Positions 1-5,683 are shown, counted from the first letter of the stretch. The stretch is 7,491 nt of DNA from an uncultured Oscillospiraceae bacterium (GCA_934567115.1 CAKTJA010000063.1:1-7491), one strand, 5' to 3'. Notes: a model not told the origin generated them from the sequence alone. Made by a program: numbers and translations.

Positions 1-1106
1 AGGATCAGGCTGCCGACGGAGTGGATCTTGTGCTTCAGGCCGCCGAAGAGCTTCTCGATGCAGCCGCAGCGCTCCAGAGCACCGCCGTAGGCGAGCGCGA
101 GGAGGATGAGGTTGATGGTCCACATGGTGCCGTCCATACCGCCGGCCTTGCCGAGGATGGAGTCGGCGACCTCGTTGCCGGTCTCAACGCCGATGCCGTA
201 GTGCAGCATCTCGAAGATGTCGCCCAGCGCGCGGGAGCCGTAGATGTCGGTGGGCTGGAAGATGATCATGAAGAGCGTTGCGGTAGCGACGGAGACGGCG
301 ATGCCGACCAGACCGGGCACACGCAGAATGCACATCACGATAACGACGATGATGGGAACGAGCAGAATGGGGCTGATGTAAAAGACGCTGCTGAACGCGT
401 CCTGAATGCCCGCGGCAACAGCGGGATCGTACGCGCTGGTGTCAACGTTCAGGCCGAGGATGGTGTACAGCACGAGGGCGATGACCATGGTCGGGCCGGT
501 GGTGGAGACCATCGCGGTAACATGGTCGAACAGACCCGTCTCAGACACGGCGGCGGCAAGGTTGGTGGTGTCGGAAAGGGGAGAGAACTTGTCGCCGACA
601 TACGCGCCGGAGATGATCATGCCGGCGGTGATGGGAACGGGGATGCCGAGGCCCGCGCCGATGCCGAGGAAGGCAAGGCCGATGGTCGCGGTCGTGGTCC
701 AGGAGGAGCCGCAGGCGAGGCCGACGATGGCGCAGAGGATGCAGCCGACGGGCAGGAACAGCTTCGGGGTCAGCAGGTCAAGGCCGTAAACGATCAGCGC
801 GGGGATCGCGCCGGAGGCCATGAAGCTGGAGACCAGGAAGCCGACGGTGCAGAGGATCAGAACGGCCTCCATGGAGGCGCTCAGACGCTCGATCATGCCG
901 GCAAGCATTTCCTTAAAGCTGTGTCCGCAGGCGAATCCCACGATACAGGCGACGATGATGGACATGACCAGGGGCAGGTGCGCGTCATGATAACCGGATT
1001 CGGAATGACCGAGGAAGCAGTAAAGCATGAACCCGATCATCGCAACGATAGGGACAAGCGCCAGAATAAAACTGGGCTCCCTTGCGGTTTTCTTTTCGTT
1101 TGCCAT
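1..1106 (-). CDS. nhaC: Na+/H+ antiporter NhaC family, C-terminus cut by window edge
   Basis: Encodes a cytoplasmic-membrane secondary transporter of the NhaC (ion transporter superfamily) type, expected to exchange Na+ for protons in pH and sodium homeostasis. From the ATG at 1106 the frame stays open for 368 codons to the window edge, so roughly the last fifth to quarter is missing if the protein has a usual length near 450-500 residues. The signature GAYVGDKFSPLSDTTNLA lies at residues 167-184 and is the main basis for the call. Hydrophobic segments include about 12-32, 44-60, 80-98, 100-130, 205-219, 243-262, 265-283 and 330-343. The start is supported by GAGAGG (1116-1121) nine bases upstream. 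The gene has its own promoter and a long structured leader, so it is probably not co-transcribed with yerC, whose terminator lies in between. Substrate specificity (Na+/H+ versus malate-lactate type exchange seen in some NhaC relatives) cannot be settled from sequence alone. Confidence 0.94.
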   Translation of the reverse strand, partial: MANEKKTAREPSFILALVPIVAMIGFMLYCFLGHSESGYHDAHLPLVMSIIVACIVGFACGHSFKEMLAGMIERLSASMEAVLILCTVGFLVSSFMASGAIPALIVYGLDLLTPKLFLPVGCILCAIVGLACGSSWTTTATIGLAFLGIGAGLGIPVPITAGMIISGAYVGDKFSPLSDTTNLAAAVSETGLFDHVTAMVSTTGPTMVIALVLYTILGLNVDTSAYDPAVAAGIQDAFSSVFYISPILLVPIIVVIVMCILRVPGLVGIAVSVATATLFMIIFQPTDIYGSRALGDIFEMLHYGIGVETGNEVADSILGKAGGMDGTMWTINLILLALAYGGALERCGCIEKLFGGLKHKIHSVGSLI

Positions 1107-1439
1107 TTAAAAATACCTCTCTTCAAAGATTCGATACTGGTCTGTTGCGTTTGCTCGAACGATACCTGAAACGCCCGCGCCCGATGCGCTGGACGCCCAC
1201 ACAACAATAGGTCTCTTCGATTGCCCTCCTTTCCGACACAGACTGGCTGCAACAAGCCTGGCTTCGCGCACGGGGTCCCCCGCCGCGCGAAATGCACCGC
1301 AGGACCGATCCGGCTGCCGCCCGGGCGGACGGCGCTTCTCATCGCCGCTTCGGCTCTGCTCCGTTTGGCGCCGCGCGGCCTCTCCTTCAAGCGAAAGGCG
1401 TTCCCCGCCGGGCATGCGGGGAATACGCGGAACCAGTCT
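1107..1439 (-). promoter_or_regulatory. Long GC-rich structured 5' leader of nhaC, class unknown
   Basis: This stretch of about 330 bases between promoter and nhaC start contains no convincing gene. Read as minus-strand RNA it has many strong hairpins. The first transcribed bases AGACUGG (1439-1433) are complementary to CCAGUCU (1246-1240), which could close a domain of about 200 nt. Inside are UUCCCCGC/GCGGGGAA, GCCG-AAG-CGGC, a palindrome around CCGCCCGGGCGG, and UUCGCGC/GCGCGAA (1285-1291 with 1263-1269) capped by a CGGG/CCCG stem. A separate GCGUUU/AAACGC hairpin lies at 1147-1174, closer to the gene. There is no U-tract terminator before the ATG, so any control would more likely act on translation or RNA stability. 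I compared it mentally with glycine, lysine, cobalamin, TPP, FMN, ydaO and Mg2+ riboswitches and T-boxes and found no full match. It may be a new cis-regulatory RNA or simply a GC-rich leader. Confidence 0.4.
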
Positions 1440-1443
1440 CTGC

Positions 1444-1473
1444 ATTATACCATACCTGTTCATAAAAAAGCAA
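1444..1473 (-). promoter_or_regulatory. Sigma-A promoter of nhaC (extended -10)
   Basis: On the minus strand TTGCTT (1473-1468) is followed by an 18-bp spacer and a perfect TATAAT (1449-1444). TGG directly precedes the -10 (TG-N-TATAAT), giving an extended -10 that would compensate for the weak -35. Predicted transcription start is around 1437-1439. The region is AT-rich, in contrast to the surrounding GC-rich sequence. A small dyad CGCAA-5-TTGCG (1482-1496) lies just upstream of the -35. Confidence 0.75.
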
Positions 1474-1569
1474 TAAATTTTCGCAAGATTTTTGCGCATC
1501 GTTGTGGCTTTTGCCGATATTATGCTGCCTTGCTGACCCGCTATCCGTGGAAAGTGACAAATTGAAGCG

Positions 1570-1602
1570 AAAAGGGCAGCCCCGCTTCAACAGGGACTGC
1601 CC
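1570..1602 (-). terminator. Intrinsic terminator of the folT-yerC operon
   Basis: Minus-strand RNA forms GGGCAGUCCC (1602-1593) with GGGGCUGCCC (1583-1574), ten pairs with one G-U, a nine-base loop, then UUUU (1573-1570). It lies 25 bases after the yerC stop codon. The loop sequence UUGAAGC can also pair with GCUUCAA just after the U-tract (1568-1562), an unusual overlapping repeat. Confidence 0.85.
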
Positions 1603-1627
1603 ATGTATATTCCTCAACCGGCGGCCG

Positions 1628-1942
1628 TTATGCCTTTTCTCCGCCGTCATCCGCGCGCCCGATGCGCCCGAGCACGATCCGATAGCCGTCCGCGCCGTAG
1701 CTGATGCACTTGTTCACCCGCGTGATCGTGGCGGAGGAGACCCCGATCTCCTTGGAGATCTGGGCGAAGGTGCTGCCGGCCTGAAGCATCTCGGCCACCT
1801 GAAGCCGCTGCGTCATGGCCTGTATCTCGCTGAAGGTGCACAGATCGTCGAAAAAGCGATAGCACTCCTCAAGGTCTCTGAGCGAAAGGATCGCCTCGAA
1901 CAGGCGGTCGGTCTCTTCAGATTTCATCTTGCTTCCGTACAT
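1628..1942 (-). CDS. yerC: YerC/YecD family TrpR-related protein
   Basis: A 104-residue protein of the Trp-repressor superfamily, YerC/YecD branch, a probable small DNA-binding protein of unknown physiological target. Family-typical features are LFEAILSLRDLEECYRFFDDLCTFSEI at the N-terminal half, the MTQRLQVAEML helix (43-53), and a helix-turn-helix at about 58-80 reading FAQISKEIGVSSATITRVNK. The last 15 residues are a short charged tail. The start at 1942 is chosen because GGAGG (1954-1950) sits seven bases upstream; a Met at residue 6 lacks such a site. The frame stays open far upstream to 2875, but that part is a shadow of folT and its leader. The gene follows folT with a 59-base gap containing no visible promoter or terminator, so it probably shares the folT transcript and hence THF riboswitch control. 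It is not TrpR itself: family members lack clear evidence of tryptophan binding. Confidence 0.9.
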   Translation of the reverse strand: MYGSKMKSEETDRLFEAILSLRDLEECYRFFDDLCTFSEIQAMTQRLQVAEMLQAGSTFAQISKEIGVSSATITRVNKCISYGADGYRIVLGRIGRADDGGEKA

Positions 1943-2001
1943 AACCTTTCCTCCTTTGGTAGAGACTGAGACGGGTGAAAGCAGCGGAGCCGGTCCGCGC
2001 G

Positions 2002-2619
2002 TCACGCCCCCTGCGCGGTGCGCAGCGCGCGCTTGAGCATGTCGAGCACCGGCGGCGTGACAAAGGCCATCGCCACCGCTGTGACCGCGCCGGAGACGAT
2101 GCGGATCCCGACCTTGCCGAACACATAGGCGTAGGAGTAGTAGCCGTAGATCACGCTGTCGAGATAGATCGCCCCGGTGTTGAGCACGGTGACGACCAGC
2201 GAGGTGACGATCAGAAGGCCGACGAGCTGCGCCCTTGAAAGCTCGTAGCCGCGCCGCTTCGCGTACAGACCGACGAGCAGACCGCGCACCGCGGGCGGGA
2301 TGATCCAGAGCACGGTCGTCGCGGTGACGCCGTAGGTCAGCATCTGACCGAGAAACGCGCCGACAAGGCCGACCATCAGTCCCCCTCCGGGACCGTAGAG
2401 CAGCGCGCCGACGATGATCGGCAGCGCGGCGACCGTAATGTTGATCCAGCCGAGCCGGATCGTGCCGACGGAGTTGAGCACGACGTAGACGGCGACCATC
2501 ATGGCGATGACCACCAGCTTGCGCGTTGACATCGAGCCGTAGCGGTTGACGATGACGAGCGCGGCGACCAGCCCGACCATGCAGACGGCCATGCAGAGAA
2601 TGACAGTGACGGGTTGCAT
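2002..2619 (-). CDS. folT: ECF transporter S component, probable folate transporter FolT
   Basis: A 205-residue integral membrane protein resembling substrate-capture (S) components of energy-coupling-factor vitamin transporters, which work with a shared EcfT and EcfA ATPases encoded elsewhere. STRKLVVIAMMVAVYVVLNSV (31-51) looks like the usual first helix with the N-terminal basic TRK, followed by TIRLGW, ITVAALPIIVGALLYGPGGGLMVGLVGAFLG (61-91), a helix near 100-118, and helices at about 131-150 and 165-190. Sequence alone shows only the S-component fold. The folate assignment rests mainly on the THF riboswitch in the leader, since this riboswitch class is known to control folT in Firmicutes. 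GAGGAGG (2635-2629) nine bases upstream fixes the start at 2619. The predicted extra hydrophobic segment at residues 4-24 is atypical. Pantothenate or another vitamin remains possible, but is less likely given the leader. Confidence 0.85.
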   Translation of the reverse strand: MQPVTVILCMAVCMVGLVAALVIVNRYGSMSTRKLVVIAMMVAVYVVLNSVGTIRLGWINITVAALPIIVGALLYGPGGGLMVGLVGAFLGQMLTYGVTATTVLWIIPPAVRGLLVGLYAKRRGYELSRAQLVGLLIVTSLVVTVLNTGAIYLDSVIYGYYSYAYVFGKVGIRIVSGAVTAVAMAFVTPPVLDMLKRALRTAQGA

Positions 2620-2635
2620 GAGACGATTCCTCCTC

Positions 2636-2682
2636 AAAAAATAATGAGCTTCCGCCGCGGCGTTCATTTTCCCGCGCGGAGC
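2636..2682 (-). terminator. Riboswitch-controlled terminator before folT
   Basis: Minus-strand RNA forms GCUCCGCGCGG (2682-2672) with CCGCGGCGGAAGC (2660-2648), eleven pairs with two single-base bulges, around loop GAAAAUGAACG. UCAUUAUUUUUU (2647-2636) follows. The run of six U abuts the GAGGAGG ribosome-binding site, the expected position for a premature terminator in a transcriptional riboswitch. The bulges make it weaker than the other terminators here. Confidence 0.68.
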
Positions 2683-2740
2683 GTGGCGGCTTGGAGAGGG
2701 CACGGATTACCCCCCTCCCCTTACGGCAGGGAGCCACGCC
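2680..2740 (-). promoter_or_regulatory. Putative antiterminator of the folT leader
   Basis: GGCGUGGC (2740-2733) can pair with GCCACGCU (2687-2680), and nested inside it GGGGAGGG pairs with CCCUCUCC (2700-2693) with one G-U. Together these form a long two-part hairpin. Its 3' strand takes bases 2680-2682, the first three of the terminator stem, so the two are at least partly exclusive. It lies between the aptamer and the terminator, where an antiterminator is expected. Assignment is inference from complementarity; no energy calculation was done. Confidence 0.45.
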
Positions 2741-2770
2741 GAAAAGAGGTCTCACGTCTCTTATCGCATG

Positions 2771-2892
2771 TGGCAAGCGGAATGCGAAGGCCATACTGCA
2801 AACCTGACGGTTTTTTCGTCCGCCGGGCAACTTCCCGTCCCGGCGGCACTGCGCGCCGCTGCGGCGCAGACACATGACCTTCTACTCTGCCA
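2771..2892 (-). promoter_or_regulatory. Tetrahydrofolate (THF) riboswitch aptamer
   Basis: Minus-strand RNA matches the class I THF riboswitch element by element. P1 is UGGCA (2892-2888) with UGCCA (2775-2771), followed by the conserved GAGUAGA. P2 is GAAGGUCAU (2882-2874) with AUGGCCUUC (2794-2786). P3 is CCGCCGGG/CCCGGCGG (2846-2839 with 2827-2820) with loop ACGGGAAGUUG, corresponding to the known AUGGGAUGUCG loop. ACGAA follows P3, then P4 hairpin AACC-GUCA-GGUU (2812-2801), and finally GCAUUCCGC before the P1 closing strand. The loop GGAA pairs with UUCC of the 3' junction where the reference has GGAU with AUCC, a compensatory change in the pseudoknot. An extra hairpin lies between P2 and P3. 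The aptamer senses reduced folates and, in front of a folate transporter, is expected to lower expression when THF is plentiful. Confidence 0.88.
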
Positions 2893-2934
2893 ACGCTTCC
2901 CCCGGCACGGACCGGGGCAAGCGGATATAGGTAC

Positions 2935-2963
2935 AGGATAGCAAACAATCCCCTCTGCGTCAA
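2935..2963 (-). promoter_or_regulatory. Sigma-A promoter of the folT-yerC operon
   Basis: On the minus strand TTGACG (2963-2958), a 17-bp spacer and TATCCT (2940-2935), with TG one base before the -10. Predicted start near 2928. The -10 context TTTGCTATCCT is identical over 11 bases to that of the divergent glyA promoter. The transcript would begin with a strong hairpin at 2894-2923 and then enter the THF aptamer. Confidence 0.78.
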
Positions 2964-2994
2964 GCGATTTCCGTCGAAGCGCGTGTAAAGCTGC

Positions 2995-3030
2995 GTTTTT
3001 TAGGAAAAACCTGAATTCTTCCTAAAAAAC
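2995..3030. repeat. Perfect 12-bp inverted repeat between folT and glyA promoters
   Basis: GTTTTTTAGGAA (2995-3006) and TTCCTAAAAAAC (3019-3030) are exact inverted copies separated by 12 bases. The site lies 31 bases from the folT -35 and 26 bases from the glyA -35, almost at the middle of the divergent intergenic region, and is AT-rich in a GC-rich genome. No gene ends here on either strand, so an operator or DNA-bending site is more plausible than a terminator. No binding protein can be named. Confidence 0.55.
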
Positions 3031-3056
3031 CGAGCGGACGCTTTCCTTCTTTTGCC

Positions 3057-3086
3057 TTGACATTTCCTCGTTTCATTTGCTATCCT
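3057..3086 (+). promoter_or_regulatory. Sigma-A promoter of glyA
   Basis: TTGACA (3057-3062), an 18-bp spacer and TATCCT (3081-3086), with TG one base before the -10. The consensus -35 suggests a strong promoter. A dyad TCCTAC-GCA-GTAGGA (3083-3097) overlaps the -10 and the expected start near 3093. The remaining leader of about 75 bases contains a CCC-GCGA-GGG mini-hairpin at 3101-3110 and no recognisable riboswitch. Confidence 0.82.
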
Positions 3087-3171
3087 ACGCAGTAGGAAGA
3101 CCCGCGAGGGCTGAACCGTGTTTTCACCCGCAGGGCCCCGGATATCAACCATAAGAGGAGGAACCTTCACC

Positions 3172-4461
3172 ATGATCAAGGAAACCATGGAGTATCTGTC
3201 CAAATACGATCCCGAAGTCGGCGCGACCATTGAAAATGAGTACCGCCGCGAGCAGCGCAACATCGAGCTGATCGCCTCCGAGAACATTGTCTCGCCCGCC
3301 GTCATGCTGGCAATGGGCACCTGCCTAACCAACAAGTACGCCGAGGGCTATCCCGGCAAGCGCTACTACGGCGGCTGCGGCTGCGTGGACGAAACGGAAG
3401 AGCTTGCCCGCACGCGCGCCTGCCGTCTTTTCGGCGCGGAGCATGCCAACGTCCAGCCCCACTCTGGCGCATCGGCCAACCTTGCGGCGTTCAAGGCGCT
3501 GCTTCAGCCGGGCGACACCTATATGGGCATGAACCTTGCCCACGGCGGGCACCTGTCGCACGGCAGCCCCGTCAACATCTCCGGGCAGTATTTCCATCAG
3601 GTGCCCTATTCCCTCAATGAGGAGACCGAGCAGATCGACTACGACGAGCTTTACCGCATCGCGCAGGAGTGCAGGCCCAAGATGATCCTCGCCGGCGCCT
3701 CCGCCTATCCCCGGAAGATCGACTTTGCCAAATTCCGCGAGATCGCCGACTCCGTGGGCGCGTACCTCATGGTCGATATGGCGCATATCGCGGGTCTTGT
3801 CGCGGCGGGCGTACACATGAACCCGGTGCCGTACGCCGACGTTGTGACCAGCACGACGCATAAGACGCTGCGCGGCCCGCGCGGCGGTCTGATCCTCTGC
3901 AAAAACGAGATCAGCAAAAAGAATCCCGAGACCGGCGAGACCGAGACCATCGCTCTTGCCAAGAAGATCGACTCCGCCGTGTTCCCCGGAACGCAGGGCG
4001 GTCCACTCGAGCATATCATCGCTGCCAAGGCCATCTGCTTCGGCGAGGCGCTGCGCCCCGAGTTCAAGGCCTACGGCGAGCAGGTCGTGAAGAACGCCGC
4101 CGCTCTTGCCGAGGGGCTGAAGGCCGAGGGCTTCCGTCTGGTCTCCGGCGGAACGGACAATCATCTGATGCTCGTCGATGTGCGCAACTTCGGCATCACC
4201 GGCAAGGAGATCGAGCGCCGTCTTGACGAATGCTTCATCACGGTCAACAAGAACGCGATCCCCAACGATCCGGAAAAGCCGTTCGTCACCTCCGGCATCC
4301 GCGTCGGCACGCCCGCGGCGACCACCCGCGGCCTGAAGGAGGAGGAAATGCGGCAGATTGCGAAGCTCATGGGAATGATCGCCCGCGACTTTGAGGGCAG
4401 CAAGGCGGAGGCACAGGAGGCCGTCGTCGCGCTGACCCGCCGCTTCCCGATCTACGAATGA
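3172..4461 (+). CDS. glyA: Serine hydroxymethyltransferase
   Basis: A cytoplasmic PLP enzyme of 429 residues that converts serine and THF to glycine and 5,10-methylene-THF, the main entry of one-carbon units for thymidylate, purine and methionine synthesis. Fold type I motifs are complete: [11 protein letters not shown] (31-41), [14 protein letters not shown] (56-69), HSGASAN (97-103) for the PLP phosphate, VDMAHIAGL (201-209) with the PLP-ring Asp202 and His205, [14 protein letters not shown] with the Schiff-base Lys231, and [14 protein letters not shown] with the substrate-carboxylate Arg377. Length is normal for bacterial GlyA. The ATG at 3172 is chosen because AGGAGG (3156-3161) lies ten bases upstream; the open frame back to a GTG at 3118 has no ribosome-binding site. 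The gene is monocistronic, divergent from folT and followed by a terminator. Nothing looks truncated or unusual. Confidence 0.98.
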   Translation: MIKETMEYLSKYDPEVGATIENEYRREQRNIELIASENIVSPAVMLAMGTCLTNKYAEGYPGKRYYGGCGCVDETEELARTRACRLFGAEHANVQPHSGASANLAAFKALLQPGDTYMGMNLAHGGHLSHGSPVNISGQYFHQVPYSLNEETEQIDYDELYRIAQECRPKMILAGASAYPRKIDFAKFREIADSVGAYLMVDMAHIAGLVAAGVHMNPVPYADVVTSTTHKTLRGPRGGLILCKNEISKKNPETGETETIALAKKIDSAVFPGTQGGPLEHIIAAKAICFGEALRPEFKAYGEQVVKNAAALAEGLKAEGFRLVSGGTDNHLMLVDVRNFGITGKEIERRLDECFITVNKNAIPNDPEKPFVTSGIRVGTPAATTRGLKEEEMRQIAKLMGMIARDFEGSKAEAQEAVVALTRRFPIYE

Positions 4462-4492
4462 TCCGCGCGCGACGCAAAGCCGTATAAAACGC

Positions 4493-4525
4493 AAAAACCG
4501 CTCCGACAAATCGTCGGAGCGGTTT
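4493..4525. terminator. Bidirectional intrinsic terminator between glyA and mreB
   Basis: AAACCGCTCCGAC (4495-4507) and GTCGGAGCGGTTT (4513-4525) form a perfect 13-bp stem with a five-base loop. On the plus strand it ends glyA, 33 bases after its stop, with TTT then a U-rich tail. On the minus strand the stem is followed by five T (4497-4493) and would end the convergent mreB transcript. The remaining spacer 4526-4616 holds nothing I recognise. Confidence 0.92.
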
Positions 4526-4616
4526 CTTCATTATTCAAACATTCAAGGCCCGATTCCATCTCAGGCCGGCAGGGGCTGACGCGCTCTCCGTGCTTCCGGA
4601 CGCGGCGTTCCTCCGC

Positions 4617-5645
4617 TCAGTTGATCTGCTTGCGGCGGGAGAGGTTCATCGTGCCGTCCTTCATCTCGCCGACGCTGTCAAGGCTCTTGCCGGTGCCCTC
4701 CGCCACGCAGGAGATCGCGTTCTCCGCCACAACGGTGTGGATGCCGGTGCGCGCCGTAACGAGCTTGTCAAAGCCCCGGATCAGGCTTCCGCCGCCGGTC
4801 ATCACGATGCCGTTGCTGGAAATATCGGCGACCAGCTCGGGCGGCGTGCGCTCGAGCACCTGATGCACCGCCTCCATGATGCGCTCGACCGGCTCTTCAA
4901 ACGCGTCCATCATCTCCGTCGAGGTGACGGTGATCAGCTTGGGCAGACCCGTGAGCAGACAGCGTCCCTTGATCTCCATCGTCATCTCCTCCTCCGGGGG
5001 GAAGACGCAGCCGATCTTCATTTTCATCTCCTCGGCCGTGCGCTCGCCGATCAGCAGGTTGTGCTTGCGGCGCATATACTTCACGACCGATTCGTTGAAC
5101 TGGTCGCCCGCGACCTTGATGGACGCGCTCTCGACCACTCCGGAAAGGGAGATGACCGCGATATCGCTCGTGCCGCCGCCGATGTCGATGATAAAATGAC
5201 CGTCGGGCTGGGTGATGTCGATCCCCGCGCCGATGGCGGCGGCGACCGGCTCCTCGATCAGGTAGACGCGGCGCGCGCCCGCCTGAATGCCCGCGTCGAT
5301 GACCGCGCGCTCCTCGACCTCCGTGATACCGGAGGGCACGCAGATGATGATGCGGGGCTTGAAGAACTGGAAGCCCATCACCTTATGGATAAACTCCTTC
5401 AGCATGCGCTCGGTCACCTCGTAATCGGAGATGACGCCCTCGCGCAGCGGACGGATGGCGACGATGTTGCCCGGCGTGCGTCCGAGCATGGCCTGTGCGT
5501 CCGCGCCGACCTTGAGCAGCTTGCCGGTATCCTTGTCGATGGCGACGACGCTCGGCTCGTTGAGAACGATGCCCTTATCCTTCACATAGATCAAAACCGA
5601 CGCGGTGCCGAGGTCGATGCCGATATCTCTTGCTAACGAACACAT
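4617..5645 (-). CDS. mreB: Rod-shape determining protein MreB/Mbl (bacterial actin)
   Basis: A 342-residue actin-like ATPase that polymerises beneath the membrane and directs sidewall peptidoglycan synthesis with MreC/MreD, RodA and PBP2. The actin-fold motifs are intact: phosphate-1 DIGIDLGTASVLI (7-18), RTPGNIVAIRPLREGVI (56-72), connect-1 EEPVAAAIGAG (131-141), phosphate-2 DIGGGTSDIAVIS (154-166), GERTAEEMKMKIG (200-212), TPPELVADI (267-275) and the adenosine motif MTGGGSLIRG (282-291). The opening ARDIGIDLGTASVLIYVKDKGIVLNEPSVVA resembles Mbl as much as MreB, so the paralogue is uncertain. mreC and mreD are not next to it, which fits a separate mbl-type locus. AGAGAGG (5660-5654) eight bases upstream sets the start. 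It has its own promoter but may also receive read-through from recD2-comF. Confidence 0.95.
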   Translation of the reverse strand: MCSLARDIGIDLGTASVLIYVKDKGIVLNEPSVVAIDKDTGKLLKVGADAQAMLGRTPGNIVAIRPLREGVISDYEVTERMLKEFIHKVMGFQFFKPRIIICVPSGITEVEERAVIDAGIQAGARRVYLIEEPVAAAIGAGIDITQPDGHFIIDIGGGTSDIAVISLSGVVESASIKVAGDQFNESVVKYMRRKHNLLIGERTAEEMKMKIGCVFPPEEEMTMEIKGRCLLTGLPKLITVTSTEMMDAFEEPVERIMEAVHQVLERTPPELVADISSNGIVMTGGGSLIRGFDKLVTARTGIHTVVAENAISCVAEGTGKSLDSVGEMKDGTMNLSRRKQIN

Positions 5646-5683
5646 AATGCTTACCTCTCTAAACGTTCCTCTGTATTACGACG

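Noticed and set aside
21..1169. Long plus-strand open frame of 382 codons opposite nhaC
   Set aside because: Its product is low-complexity, rich in Asp/Gly/Ala/His with no domain, and it is the reverse-strand shadow of a clearly recognisable NhaC frame in GC-rich DNA.
1320..1395. Glycine-riboswitch-like motif GGAGAG ... GCGCCAAACGGAGCA in the nhaC leader
   Set aside because: The resemblance is partial. The conserved CUCUCAGG-type closing segment and the second-aptamer features are missing, so it is probably chance in GC-rich sequence.
1431..1442. T-box-like UGGUUCCGCG at the start of the nhaC leader
   Set aside because: The T-box sequence belongs near the 3' end before a terminator; here it is at the 5' end, and no specifier stem or terminator is present.
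1107..1499. 130-codon minus-strand frame upstream of nhaC
   Set aside because: It spans the nhaC promoter and hairpin-rich leader, has no ribosome-binding site at its ATG, and resembles no protein.
2743..2765. Small hairpin AAGAG/CUCUU followed by UUUC in the folT leader as a possible first terminator
   Set aside because: Only five weak pairs and an interrupted U-tract; too weak to stop RNA polymerase.
1628..2875. A 415-codon minus-strand frame suggesting a large fusion protein ending in YerC
   Set aside because: Only the last 104 residues resemble a real protein. The rest is Arg-rich and overlaps folT and the riboswitch out of frame, and yerC has its own ribosome-binding site at 1950-1954.
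3118..3171. Upstream GTG start extending glyA by 18 residues
   Set aside because: No Shine-Dalgarno precedes it, the extension is not seen in GlyA proteins, and the ATG at 3172 has a proper AGGAGG.
3325..4509. 394-codon minus-strand frame opposite glyA
   Set aside because: Shadow of a strongly conserved enzyme gene; it runs through the terminator and its product is low-complexity.
4590..5636. 348-codon plus-strand frame opposite mreB
   Set aside because: Shadow frame, Asp/His/Leu-rich, no recognisable domain, no promoter or ribosome-binding site.
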